NCBI GenBank assembly: GCA_037176705.1
Contig: CM073886.1
Location: forward strand, 21,685,501-21,749,500
Source of the DNA: Molossus alvarezi
Lineage: Eukaryota > Chordata > Mammalia > Chiroptera > Molossidae
Direction of reading: 5' to 3'
Length of the DNA: 64,000 nucleotides
In this document: positions 37,000 through 48,529 of the stretch, in pieces
How positions within the stretch are numbered: the stretch's first letter is position 1
Layout: each line of letters begins with the position of its first letter
The notes under the pieces: model-generated
The model's database searches: none
What the model was told of the DNA's origin: nothing
What the model saw: only the letters and a program-made list of their open reading frames with translations
Translations under genes and position numbers: made by a program

Positions 37000-38040
37000 A
37001 AATAAGGAGCTAAGGTTTTCTACAGTTGATGAAAAGAATTCATTGAAGAATTTTAAGCAAAGATGTGACTTGATCAGATTTCTTTCTTCTGAAAGGACCA
37101 CCCTGGCTAGAGCATGAACGGTGGAAGGAGGGGAAGACTAGAGGCAGGAAGAGCAGGTCAAGAGGCCACAGAAGCTATCCCAGAAAAGGAGGAAAGACCT
37201 GAACTTGGATAGTCACAATGGAGATAAAGAAGAGGAGAAATATTCCAGAGATACTTAGAAAATCGATTCTATTGGCTTTGGCAACCAATTGATGGGACTA
37301 GAGGGGATTTGGGGGTGTGGAGGGGGGAAGACTGGAGGACGATGGCCAGGTGGATGTGATATCACTTACAGAGGTGGAGAATGGGCGAGGAACCTTGCTT
37401 TCTTCCTACACTTGTATCCCTGGCACCTAGTACAGAACCTGACATACAGAGGTGGCTCAGTAAATGTCCATTAAATGAATGAGTGACCAAGGGGGACAAG
37501 CAGGCATGGGTAGGAAAAGGGAATGAGGCTTTGGATGAGCTGCGTATAAGACGTCCAGGTAGGGTTGCCCAGCAGGCAGCAGGAGATGCAGGTCTGAAGA
37601 TGAGGAAGGAGGACAGGGCTGCAGTGTGAGAAGTAGGAGCTGTCCACCTGCAGGGGTTGCTGACAGCTGTGGCTGACATCTCCTAACACATGCAGGATGA
37701 GGAGAGCCTTGAGAACTTTCGGAAAACATGAGAAAGTGTGGTCTAGCAGAGGGAAAGACACATGAAAAGGAGACAGAGCGGGCACACAGGAGAGGTACAA
37801 GGAGAAAGCAGGGGCACATGAAGGCTTAGAAGCAGAAGGGAGTAGAGAGCTTGAAGATGGAGGGGAGGGTGGGGGTGTCTGAAGTGTCCAGGAGGACAAG
37901 GAATGAAAGGGATGGCTGCACGGGGCAGTGAGAGGGTCACTGAGGCTCTCGCAGGACTCAGGGGGCACAGAAGCCAGACCCCAGGGATCCAGAGGAGTGA
38001 AGGAGACAAGAGAAGGGAAGTAGACAGTGGAAGATCCAAC
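37000..38040 (-). repeat. L2 LINE fragments, with a forward L2 tail at 37395-37490
   Basis: 'aagcaaagatgtgacttgat' and 'ggaccaccctggctagagca' are reversed L2 body; 'agacgtccaggtagggttgc' with 'agcaggagatgcaggtctga' is more internal L2 in the same sense. In between, 'atccctggcacctagtacag' with 'taaatgaatgagtgacc' is a forward L2 3' end. Confidence 0.65.
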
Positions 38041-38044
38041 ACTT

Positions 38045-39000
38045 TCCAACCAAACTGAGCTTCCTCTCAAACACAATGGTATTTTGAGGCAGAGAGAAGA
38101 GTCCCTGTGCTGTTGGGATCACACTGGGACCAGCTCACTCCACCTGCCCCCTCCTTTCCCATTCCCATCTCCCCTCCTGTGCTGGCCAGAGAAACATGCC
38201 GAAGAGAACACAGGAAGTCCTCATCCTCAGACAAGCCCCTACACGCGAAAGGACGACAAAGGGAACATTTCCCTTTCTGTTTAATTCCAAAATACAGGCT
38301 CGCAATATGCCTTAGCGTTGAAGAATGGGGTTTCTTCATTCTTCACTCTGGACATCCCTTTATTTTTGCAGAGAAAATAGGAAAGCTAAATTGTGTTCTG
38401 CTCCCCAGAACATGAATGAAGTAAAGGTTGAGCATGGTCCGCTGACTGAGAGCCTCGCAGACACCCCCCGAGTGGAGATGGCTGCTGTTCGGTGCTCACA
38501 CCCCCATCTTCCTGTGGCCGGCGCAGGGAGGGTCACCAACACTGTCTCATTTGAACGAGACCAGGAAACCAGAACACCTACGGGCCACTGAACACTCAGC
38601 TCATTAACAGCCCGCTCAGAGGCCTCTTTTTCTAAATCTCACTGACATGGTGATTGGACAATTCTGGCAGAAAACTGAACTCTTCATTCATTTAATCCCT
38701 TGCCAATAAAACTTTCAGGCCACAAATTGGAAAAACAGAAGCGCTACAGATACAAAAAAGAAAAAGGCTGGGAATTTAATGAGCTTTATGCCTCTAAATG
38801 ACTCTGTCTGCCCAGCACTCAAATTTTCTCCCCGCTCAGATGAAATGCATCAATGAAGCGAGCCAGGCTGTGGGATGAGCCCCAGGTTTCATTATTGGTC
38901 AAAGTCCTCCCTTCTCCGGGTCATATCATGTTCATCATGTCTACGAGTGTTAAGATTACTGCAAGTGGAGGGAGATTTGCCCATAGTGTTTTGTTTTGTT
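38045..39000. other. Intron, no assigned repeat
   Basis: Nothing recognised. Confidence 0.5.
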
Positions 39001-39001
39001 T

Positions 39002-39205
39002 TTCCTTTATTGATTTTTAGAGAGAGAGAGAGAGCTAAAAACATCAATGAGAGAGAACATCAACTGGCTGCCTCCTGCATGCCCCCCACTGGGGATCGGG
39101 CCCACAATCTGGGCATGTGCCCTGACCAGGAATCGAACTGGCAACCTCTTGGTGCATGGGTCGATGCTCATCCACTGAGCCATACTGGCTGGGCTCCACA
39201 GTGAT
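39002..39205 (-). mobile_element. VES SINE, 'aaatcaataaa' tail type
   Basis: Reverse complement: 'agcccagccagtatggctca', B-box 'gccagttcgattcctggtc', 'gcccagattgtgggcccgat', and tail 'ctctaaaaatcaataaa'. Flanks 'catagtgttttg' and 'cacagtgatttt' suggest an imperfect target duplication. Confidence 0.93.
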
Positions 39206-39489
39206 TTTCATGCAGATGGTGACACTAACCTTGTGGTCGCCCTCCCCTGGGATCATGATGTACTCATTCTGCAGGCTGTCTGGCTGGGACTGGGGAAGAG
39301 TTTGCTGCCACCCCTGTAAGCACTTCACAAATCCTGGCAACCAGTGCCTGAGTCAGGAGAGGGTTGCATCCTCTCAACACCTGAATTTCTGTCCACTCTG
39401 GCGCTGACCACTCAGTGTCAAATGGCTCTTGGGGCAAATACCACAAACCACAGTGTGGCCTATAGATGCCCACAGGGTCAGGGCCCTGT

Positions 39490-40340
39490 TACCTCTGCAG
39501 GCTCATCTCAGACCACACACTGCCTTGCTTTCTCCCCATCTGCTGCAGTGACCTCTCAGCCCCCGTGCCCACCACAGTGCCTTTGCTTGTGTCGTTCCAT
39601 TTCCCTCCTTCTCAGTCTCTTACGCATCCTTTATGTCGTTGCTGGATCATCGTGGTTTAAGGGCTGCGTTCCCGGACCTCCTTGATTAGGTGCATGTCCT
39701 CTTCTATGCTCTTCCTTGTATTTTCATAGCACTTAATGTGCTTGTTAGTTAACACTAAGTTCCCCCCTTATCCACAGGAAATCCCTTCCAAGACCCCAGT
39801 AGATGCCTGAAACCACAGACAGTACTAAATTCTATATATGCTATGTTTCTTCCTATACATACATATCTATGATAAAGTTTAATTTATAAATGAGGCACAG
39901 TACTGCATTAACAATAACACAATGAAACAACTATAACAATATACTGTATAAAAGCTATGTGACTGTGGTCTGTCTCTCTCAAAATCTTACTGTACTGAAC
40001 TCACCCTCCTTCCTCTTGTGATGGATGTGAGATGATACAGTGCCTACATGGTGGGATCAAGCACGATACACAGAATGACATGCAGCTTAAAACGTATGGA
40101 TTGTTTATTTCTGAAATTTCCCATTTCATATTTTCAGACCGTGGCTGACCACGGGTAACTGAAACCACAGGAGGTGAAGCCACAGGTCGGGAGACGACTG
40201 TATAGACTCTTTTGAGCGTGTGTCCCCCACTGGAACATAGGGTCCATAGAGACAGAAACTATGTGTGATGTCTGATTTTGTTCTTCCTCCTTTGTTTCAC
40301 TAATTACTGGGTCCCTAGCACACAGAGGGGCCTGATGCAG
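39490..40340 (+). repeat. L2 LINE 3' end split by a Tigger element
   Basis: Left part 39490-39766 ('cttgctttctccccatctgc', 'atagcacttaatgtgcttgt'); right part 40202-40340 ('cccccactggaacatagggt', 'ggtccctagcacacagagg'). Both are consecutive parts of one L2 3' end in the same sense. Confidence 0.7.
39767..40201 (-). mobile_element. Tigger-type (TcMar) non-autonomous transposon
   Basis: Right end reads 'gggagacgactgta', the reverse complement of the Tigger terminus 'tacagtcgtctccc'. Inside, reversed, is 'ggtttcagttacccgtggtc'. Ends abut TA on both sides ('acacta' and 'tatagac'), as expected for mariner-like insertion into TA. Confidence 0.75.
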
Positions 40341-40858
40341 TTTCTGGTGTTGCTTTGGTTTACTGGCTCGTTTGGAGTGAGGTTAAGAGTCTTGCCCAAG
40401 TATGTCAGCATGCATTGCGGCCGCGAGACACACAGCTTCAAGGAGGACATTTAACACAGTCCCTCCCCACCTCCTACTAGAGCAAGCCAGGAAGCACAGT
40501 CGGTTACATGACCCTGGTCAGAAATGCCCAGCAGCGTGTGCATCATGCTAACAAATCTTGGCCAGGCATTGGATGAGGGTCCCTGACATTATTTCCATGT
40601 CGTTCCTTACAGCTGCTTGTGTCATCCCTGAAGGTTTTTTTGTTCAAGCTGGTGAGCAAGATGCAAAATGATTTTGGCAGAATCAGCACTCCTGGCTACT
40701 ACCAGGTGAGCACAGAGGTCTGTGCCAGGCAAGTTCAGTGCTACAGGTAGACTTTGTTCAAATGTAGCTCATACCAAGGGGAGGAGTTTGAACAGAATCC
40801 ACCATCCTGTCGACTTTGTGGTCTATCTATCGTTTTTGTTGTAGTTTGCTCATTTTAA

Positions 40859-41103
40859 TTTCTAAATTTATTGTTTTAATCCTTACCTGAGGATATTTTT
40901 TCCATTGATTTTTAGATAAAGTGGGAGGGAGGGAGGGAGACAGAGACATTGATTGGTTGCCTCCTGCATGACCAGGACTGGGGCCGGGAATCAAACCTGC
41001 CAAGGTATGAGTCTTTAACTGGGAATCAAACCCATGACTCTTTGGTCCATGGGCCGATGCTCTAATCACTAAGCCAAACCAGCCAGGCCTACTTTCTAAA
41101 TTT
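40859..41103 (-). mobile_element. VES SINE, 'tcctcaggtgaggat' tail type
   Basis: Reverse complement begins 'aggcctggctggtttggctt' and ends with 'atatcctcaggtaaggatta'. The internal part is rearranged. Exact 11-bp target duplication 'tttctaaattt' at 40859-40869 and 41093-41103. Confidence 0.92.
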
Positions 41104-41384
41104 TTAAACTTCTGCTTTTACCAACAAGCAACGTCATACCCATATTCAAAGCAAAGATGAGTAAAATCTCAGATTCTCGAGGGTTCTACATGAGTCTGGT
41201 GTATGAGGTGAGTGTCTTGGGAAAGACATTTCATTTCACTGATGCACAGAACCTTGGTTTCTTCACAGAATGACGCGCAGAGCCAGCTTTACCCACTTCC
41301 CAGAACTATACAAAGAAACAGATGTCAAGTATCACTTAACTGTGTTTTTCTTTAGTTAATTCATTCCTTCATCCTATTATTTAT

Positions 41385-41720
41385 GCATCTCTCTGCTGAA
41401 GGCCGGGGATTCAGTGGTGAACAAAAACAGCCCTGGAACCCGCACCCACAGAGCTTATGGTCTAGATGGGGAAGACAAGCACTCATCAAACAGCCACGCG
41501 AATGTAAAATTGCTATTGACATTTGTGTTTTAAAGGAAAAGTAGACGGTGCTTTCAGAACGCACAGTGAAGGGAATTGAACAACCTAGCTGGTCAGAAAT
41601 GCTCTAGAGGAAGGGATCCTGGAACAGAAATGACCTGGGCAAGCAGGAGAAGAGGGAGCTTCATGTGCAAAGGGAAGAGTAAGGGTCTGAAAGGAAGCCA
41701 CTGGGGTAAGAGTGGGAGAG
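41385..41720 (-). repeat. L2 LINE 3' part
   Basis: 'ggattcagtggtgaacaaaa', 'acagagcttatggtctagat' and 'ttcatgtgcaaagggaaga' are reversed L2 3' sequence. Confidence 0.65.
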
Positions 41721-41724
41721 ACCT

Positions 41725-42740
41725 GTTTTGTGCTTATAAAACATATTTTTATTCCTTTATATGTAGAGAACAGGCTATTGCCTTTCTCTCACCTCTTAGT
41801 TGCCCAGGGATCTTTTCACAGTTTCTAGTTAATCTCTTTCAATAATTCCCTGGCTGCTAATCAGAGAAAAGGTGCTAATTACCTTATTAGCACTATTTTG
41901 TTTCTCTGTGACCACAAAATGCTCTTAACTTCCTCCAACATGGGTATAGCATTGTTCTGTCTCTCTGACTTGTGTGCGTCTTCTCGGCTAGGAGGAAGGA
42001 GACCCAGCACCACACCCTCGTTTTGCTCATGGGGAAGGCGAGGTAAGGAACCGACCCACAGTGGTCAGCTCACAGAGGGTACATCCAGGATGGAACTGCA
42101 AGCCCAGGGCTGCTTCTGCCGCCATCTGCCCCATGGGCCACCCAAGAAGGAACGTGGTCTCTTACTTCTAAAAGTGTCCTCAGCACTGGGGCCAGATACT
42201 GTGGTTTCCTTTAAGGAGCCTTCTTTTATATGACTCCCTTTGTGGAAACCCATTTCTCCCCAAAAGACATTATCAGGAGCAAAATTTCAATCCATACTTG
42301 TGATCTGCTTACACTGAGCAGCCAGAGTGGCAGAAATGGAATAAATATAAACCCCAGGAGGTAGCTTCCTAGCGGTAAGGAGGTTACTAGGATTATGCAA
42401 TCACATCATGCCCAGAGAGGGGCCAGAATTTCAAACCAAGGAAAGTAGGCAAGGAATGGGGCATCCTCAACTCTTTGTGAATTGGGCAATTTCTCAACTA
42501 AAATGATGACCACTGACAACTGTGAAGGGCTCTTTGAACCCCTGGGCTTCTGTGAATCCCACCTGAGGACTGTTCTGTAGACATGGGCAGGAGAACATCA
42601 CCTGAACCTCTTCCTGAAGGTTCTTGCAACCACATTCTAGGGTTCCAGAATGTCACATGGGTCACCCTCGTGAGCAATACTTGCCAATGAAGATCCTCCT
42701 CAAAGGACAGGTTGGCTCGTTTGTCATATTCTCTAGGTTA
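41725..42740. other. Intron, no assigned repeat
   Basis: Nothing recognised. Confidence 0.5.
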
Positions 42741-42744
42741 TACT

Positions 42745-42965
42745 GGGAAGGAGGAATAGAGACTAAGAGCACTAGGATCCCCGCTCTGCTATCTCCTAGG
42801 TGGGGGACCTGGAGCAAACTGCTTAGCATCTCTGTGCCCTGATTTCCTCCACTATAAATGGCGATAACAACTATTCCTTCTGCACCAGAGACTATGAGAC
42901 TGAAGGTGGCCATGATGTAAAAGCACGTGGCACACAAATAACTCCTCATACAGGTAGTTATTGTA
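42745..42965 (+). repeat. MIR SINE
   Basis: 'gcatctctgtgccctgattt' and 'cctccactataaatggcgat' match the MIR centre. Confidence 0.7.
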
Positions 42966-43387
42966 ATTGCCATCATATTTCATCCACCCTGAACTGCTAC
43001 CACACCCAGCCTCCTTGAATGCTGTCTTGCCACAGAGTCATGGCTCCCCACATTGGGCAACATTGGGCCTCTAAACCCTCCTCTGTTGGCAAACCAGACT
43101 GTTAGTTGCCAAAGTTATTACCGGCTAACACTCATACCTATGAATGATGCCACACACACATTCATAGACATACACACAACACATACACACACACAAGTTC
43201 ACCCCCCCATTCTATTTTTACTCATGGTCTCCTGGGACCCTAGTCCCATAGATTTTATCTGTATAGTAGACCCAAGGTGTGGCACAAGAATCTCTATTTT
43301 TAAAGCAGATTCTGCATCGCCAGTTCCTCAAATTGGCTGTAGGAGGACAGACCCCATGGGATGGAGAATCTTGCCAAAACAACTATT

Positions 43388-43670
43388 AAGAATTAGAGTA
43401 AGCTCTGGCTGGTTTGGCTCAGCAGTTAGAGTGTCGGCCCACGGACCAACGAGTTGTGGGTTCCATTCCCAGTCAAGAGCACACACCAGGGTTGCAGGTT
43501 TAATCCCCAGCCCCTGTCGGGGTCATACGAGAGGCAACCAATTGATGTGTCCCTTTCACATTGATGTTTCTCTCTCTCCCTCCCTCCCTTCCACTCTATC
43601 TTTAAAAAAATCAATGGAAAAATATCCTCCAGTGAGGATTAACAACAACAAAAAAGAATTAGAGTGAGCT
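43388..43670 (+). mobile_element. VES SINE, 'tcctcaggtgaggat' tail type, full length
   Basis: 'ctggctggtttggctcagca' head, B-box 'gtgggttccattcccagtc', tail 'aatatcctccagtgaggatt'. The 17-bp target duplication 'aagaattagagtaagct' (43388-43404) and 'aagaattagagtgagct' (43654-43670) has one mismatch. Confidence 0.96.
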
Positions 43671-43729
43671 TGGAAAAGAATGTTTGCACATACATTGTGT
43701 GTTAGGTGTCCATTGCTATCTTAACTTTC

Positions 43730-43950
43730 ATACCAGATTGCAAGCTATTTGAGGTCAGAAATTAGAACTTGAATAGCTTCATACTTTCACCTTTCCCCAA
43801 GACACATAGAGTAGGTGCTTAATAAATATCTAAAGTGCCTTAATAGATTATAAGTCCATACAGATATGGCCTTGCTCACCATTGTATCACTTGTGTGGGC
43901 AGACAGGAGGTGTTCAACAAAATATTTGTTGAATGAATTAATGATGACTG
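43730..43950 (+). repeat. L2 LINE 3' ends
   Basis: 'agattgcaagctatttgagg', 'taggtgcttaataaatatct', then a second tail-like unit 'aaaatatttgttgaatgaat'. Confidence 0.65.
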
Positions 43951-43959
43951 TAGAGGAGG

Positions 43960-44905
43960 AGTTATGGAACATGCACAAAAAGAGAATCGATGCTAATTTC
44001 TGTTAACACAGACAAATGTTTAACTTATGCCTCATAGCACATATTTTCACAATTGTCTTTCCACGAAGCCACTGAACACTGTTGGGAGCCTCTGCTCTGG
44101 TGTGGTCTGCCTCTATGCTGCCCCATGAGCATTTGTTTCTGTTCAAATGTGTGGTATTGGGTGTCATAAGGATGAGTAACCATCCAGATCAGAGAAATAG
44201 GCTGAATTTGCATTCATCCGCTGCAATTCAATGAAATCTGCCTCAAATGATTCAAAACCCTTTTAAAAACATCTTCTCCAATGTCCTAAGAGACAAAAAG
44301 GCTAGCTTCATTTGCCCAACCCTGACCCACCCACCAGTTCTCATCTCTGAACCTGCCGCTGTTTCTCCTCCTATTTCACCTCTTCATACATCCTCAAAAT
44401 CCTCCAAGAAGAGCTCATAATGGGTTTGTGGGTTCCACCTGATTCTGAAAATTAAGTGTGGCTCTCAGGTTTGAGAATCCCTCCCATCTATTTGCAGAGC
44501 AAGTCTCCTTAGTATTTAAATATGCAACTGGAGCTCCAGTATGCGTTGTGTGAACTCTTCACCTGGGATGATGAATTCCGGTTCCGCTCCAATTTGTTAT
44601 ACAGGATTCCTGCTGTGCTAAACACGGAGCCCAGGGACTCTGCAGGGAATTGTTGATGGTGTCCTTGTGGTTTTCTTCTTGTATTAATTATGAAAGTAGC
44701 ACATTTCAATAAACCTGGGGATCCATCAAAGGCTTGTAATTCCAATTTTAACACTGGAGATGGTGTGGCTTTGGGGTTGGGACTCAGCTCAGCTGGCTCA
44801 GGTAGAGGACAGTAGAGCCTAATAGTACAGAATATGAGTTTTGCATAGTGCACTGCACACAGGAGGGGCTCAGTAAATAATGTCGCACAACAAATAATCC
44901 ATTTC
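43960..44905. other. Intron, no assigned repeat
   Basis: Nothing recognised. Confidence 0.5.
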
Positions 44906-44908
44906 CAT

Positions 44909-45172
44909 CAGTTGAATGAATTTTTTTTTATCCTCACCTGAGGACATTTTTCCATTTCGTTGTTCAGATAGAGTGGAAGGGAGAGAAAGAGAGAGAAACA
45001 TCAACATTAATGGGACACATCGAGTGGCCGCCACCTGCACAACCCAACCAGGGCCGGGGACAAACTGCAACCAAGGTACATGCCCTTAGAGGGAACCAAA
45101 CCCGGGTCTCTCGGGACCTCTGGCCAACGCTCTAACCACTGAGCCTAACCGGCCAGGGCCAGTTGAATGAAT
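44909..45172 (-). mobile_element. VES SINE, 'tcctcaggtgaggat' tail type, full length
   Basis: Reverse complement 'ggccctggccggttaggctc' to 'cctcaggtgaggataaaaa'. Exact 13-bp target duplication 'cagttgaatgaat' at 44909-44921 and 45160-45172. Confidence 0.96.
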
Positions 45173-45184
45173 ATTGAGTGAAAC

Positions 45185-45478
45185 GCATCACAGACACTGA
45201 GTTTATAACAACCCAGGAAAAAGTTAAATAGAAAGTAAGATACAATTTTGCAGGTGTACCGTGGTCATTACTATATTAAACAAACAAATATTATACTATA
45301 TACAATAATACAAGAAGGTTGTACACCACAAAATAAAATAGTGATTGTCCAGGGTTGGTGGCAGATGGATGCCATTAAGTTTTCTTCCTTTCCTTTTCCA
45401 TATTGCTCAAATTTTCTGTAATTAACCTGTTTTCTTTATTAAAAAAATTAATTAACTTTACTTTAAAAAATAGATAGC
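45185..45478 (+). mobile_element. Old LINE 3' fragment
   Basis: 'aaaatagtgattgtccaggg' and 'ttccatattgctcaaatttt' with 'ctgtaattaacctgttttc' resemble the 3' end of old L1M/L3 elements. Confidence 0.4.
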
Positions 45479-45738
45479 CCAGTCCCAGCTGGGTTGCTCA
45501 ATTGGTTGGAGCATCATTTTGTACACCAAAAGGTTGAGGGTTCAATTCCTGGTCAGGACACATATCAAGGTTGCAGTTTTAATCCTGGTCAGAGCGTGTA
45601 TGGGAGGCAGCCAATCAATGTTTCTCTCTCAAATCGATGTTTCCCTCTCTTTCTCTCTCTCCCTTCCTCTCTCTCTCTAAAATCAATAAAAACATATCCT
45701 TAGGTGGGGATTTAAACAAAAAAAAAAGACAGCCTAGA
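45474..45738 (+). mobile_element. VES-related SINE, distinct older subfamily
   Basis: Head 'cagctgggttgctcaattgg', 'caccaaaaggttgagggttc', then both a CT-rich section with 'ctaaaatcaataaaaacata' and a 'tccttaggtggggattt' tail, so it combines the tail features of the other two types. Flanks 'agatagcccag' and 'agacagcctag' form an imperfect target duplication. Confidence 0.88.
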
Positions 45739-45769
45739 TGTGTATGGGGAACATATACGTATGTTGGAA

Positions 45770-45965
45770 TCCACCAGTCCATCACTTATTAATTGTATGA
45801 CTTGGGCCCAACATGTAACTTGCTTCGTTTCAATTTCTTGATTTATATACTAGAGATAATAACATCTTCTATTCAAATGAGTTGTTGTTATTGTTTTCAT
45901 TTACATAAGATACCCAGTGCAAAATGCTCAGCCCTGTAGTGCCTGATGTGTAATGAACACCTATT
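45770..45965 (+). repeat. MIR SINE, diverged
   Basis: 'catgtaacttgcttcgtttc' and 'gagataataacatcttctat' follow the MIR order. Confidence 0.55.
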
Positions 45966-46169
45966 ATTAGGTAGAGAAACACTTATTCATATGCTCATTT
46001 ACTTAACGGCCCTTCATAAAGCTTCTTCTATGTACCAGGAACCACTGTCTCACTGAAGCTGAAGCTTGAATCACTAGGTACCATTCAGATGTCCATAATC
46101 CAATGGAAGGCCCATCTTGCAGATTGAGAATTCATCTAATGATATGGGGTCACTGGCAGAATGCAGAAG

Positions 46170-46405
46170 AAAAGAGTTTTCAATATTTGACATCATGGAT
46201 GAACCATCAAAAACATTATGCTGAAAGAATCTAGCCACAAAAGAATGCACACTATATAATCACATTTATAATATAACATGACAGAAATTTTATATAAAGT
46301 TCAAAAACAAGAAACACTACTCTATGGTGACTGAATTCAGAATAGTGATTATCTTGGAAGCAAAAGAGAACTTTCTGGGACACTGGAAATCTTTTCAACA
46401 TTTAT
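46170..46405 (+). mobile_element. Old LINE-1 3' fragment
   Basis: 'aagaatctagccacaaaaga' and 'actatataatcacatttata' match the conserved L1 3' region. Confidence 0.6.
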
Positions 46406-46409
46406 ATGC

Positions 46410-47240
46410 TTAATTGTACCCATCTGGATAATCCAGGATCATCTCTCCATCTCAAGGTCACAACTAAAAAGTCCCTTTTGCCATGTAAAGTAACATATTC
46501 CCAGATTCCAGAAATGAGGACATGGGCATCTTTGGGAAGTCATTATCCTGTGTACCATACGATATTACTTAGCACAATGTCTTGCTTATATGTGCCAAAG
46601 AATGGTTAGTTGCTATGAAATTACTATTCTTATTATTACACCAGATTCAAAGAAGAAGGAAATGATAGAGCCTCTGGGGCTAGTAGGCATGCAAATCTGA
46701 GACAAATAAGCTACAAATCCTGAGGATGCTTAGGTCTTAAAAATCTGCTCCAAAAGATGAACAAATCTAGAATTAGTTTCCATTTGAACAAGAGTTTCTA
46801 ATAATGTTAGACTTTCTCACTAAATACTATCCATTGCAAAGTCAGATGCTGGCAGAATAAACACTGCCTGGTGTTTCAGCATTTCCATACCAACAGCTAG
46901 AATAGATTCCTCTCTAACCCCCTGTGCCATATCAACCAGCTGGTCTGGTCTGACTCATAAATGGCTATCGCCTGGTGGTGGGTGACGAGAGCTCAGTAAA
47001 CCATTTGCAAAGAACTCCTAGCAACTGGTGGGGTAGAACCAAAAATGCTCTCAAAAGTTGCCTCAACTTTATTAAAAGTTGTGTAGCTAGGAAGCCAGGA
47101 TATTGAACACAAAGTATATTGAGCTGGGCTATGGAATGGAGGCTCTTTGGATGGATAGTAAACTTTCACTCCCTTACGCCCCACCTTTTACCAGACATTT
47201 CAATAGATTCTGACACTGCTCAACAACCCTCCCCACCCCA
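46410..47240. other. Intron, no assigned repeat
   Basis: Nothing recognised. Confidence 0.5.
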
Positions 47241-47249
47241 ACACTTGAG

Positions 47250-47375
47250 GAGACTGTTGGCTCCATGAGAGCAAGGACCATGCCTGGAAGTCAGCAGTCA
47301 ATTTGCCATGACTACTTTAGCGTCTGGTACACTCAAGACCCAATTAAAAGTGTTGAATCAAAGAATAAATGGATG
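47250..47375 (+). repeat. L2 LINE 3' end
   Basis: 'ttggctccatgagagcaagg' and 'gtgttgaatcaaagaataaa' match the L2 3' end. Confidence 0.6.
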
Positions 47376-47667
47376 GATAGACAATCACTGATGGGAAGAC
47401 AAGCAATCCAGTACCACAACCAAGGGTGGTATTTAGATTCCAAAGCAGGATTGGCAATTTATGCCCATGGGCCAAATCTACCATGCAGCCTCATTCCTTA
47501 AAGTATTGTCTGTGGCTGTTTCTTTGCTCCAAGAGCAGAGCATGTGGCCTCTGTCTGCCAAACGTAAAATATTCACTATCTGGCCCTATGCTTTACAGTA
47601 TATTATGGTAGTTCATCAGAATAATCTTGGGATCTTTTATATGCAGATTCCTAGGCCCGGTATCTAT

Positions 47668-47868
47668 TTTTTTTTTTTTCAGAGAGAGAAGAAAGAAAAG
47701 AGAGAGATAGAAACATCAATTAGTAAGAACATCAACTGGCTACCTCCCGCATGCCCCCCACTGGGGATCAGGCCCACAACCTGAGCATATGCCCCAACCA
47801 GGAATTGAACAAATGACCTCTTGGTGCATGGGTCAACACTCAACCACTCAGCCACACCGGCCAGGCCT
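47668..47868 (-). mobile_element. VES SINE, 'aaatcaataaa' tail type
   Basis: Reverse complement 'ggcctggccggtgtggctga', 'caattcctggttggggcat', 'gctcaggttgtgggcctgat'. The tail is reduced to poly-T on this strand and the target duplication is not clear. Confidence 0.9.
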
Positions 47869-47934
47869 AAATTTTAACTAGTTTCCCAAAGTCTGAGAAT
47901 CCCTGCACTGCAAGGGTGGTGATCTGATTTCACT

Positions 47935-48120
47935 AGAGCAGGGTTCTAAACATTTGGATTGAACCAGGATCACCAGAAGGCTTGTTAAAGCACAGATTGA
48001 CAGGCTCTGCCCCCAGTTTCTGATTCAGCAGGACTTGTATGAAAATGTGCAGGTTTTGGTCATATTCCCAAAGAATGTTGATGCTGCTGCTAGTCCAGGG
48101 ACCACTCCTGAGAAGAACTT
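47935..48120 (+). mobile_element. hAT-Charlie MITE (MER5-related)
   Basis: 'gaaccaggatcaccagaagg', 'ttgttaaagcacagattgac' and 'atgctgctgctagtccaggg' are typical of this group. Confidence 0.65.
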
Positions 48121-48329
48121 CATGGGGTTACCCAATGGTAATTACTGTTTTGAAGTCACATGTGTTCCACATGTTAGCAGTAGATTCTGGGTTGAGTAGG
48201 TCCCATATTTTGAAGTTTGGGGTGAATTCTTCCTGCAACTCTGTGGCAATAAAGAATATGAACTAGAAATGCACTAGGAGGCTGAGGCAGCAAATTGACA
48301 GAAAGAAGGGCACTGAAATTCAGTTTCAT

Positions 48330-48475
48330 ACAGTGTTTCATCGCCTACAAAGTTGATCCTCATCTATTATCTCATTTAAATCCCAATACAACACTATGGG
48401 AAGGCAATGCTGTTCCCACATGATCTTCATCCCCATTTTTCGGGAGAAAGAATGAGGCTCAAAGGGGGTAAGTTC
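48330..48475 (-). repeat. MIR SINE
   Basis: 'attatctcatttaaatccca' and 'tgatcttcatccccattttt' are reverse-strand MIR. Confidence 0.65.
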
Positions 48476-48529
48476 CTCCCTCCTCCCTTGCACTAATGAA
48501 AATCTCTCTAAGCCCTGTCTAGCTTCCTT

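Noticed and set aside
36574..37117. Long open frames on both strands over the GGAA tract
   Set aside because: They are translations of a simple repeat (runs of Glu-Gly-Arg-Lys or Phe-Leu-Pro-Ser) and not proteins.
37471..38076. 201-codon minus-strand open frame, Pro/Ser/Leu-rich
   Set aside because: It lies in purine-rich, L2-derived sequence that is stop-poor by composition. No start context, splice sites or known domain.
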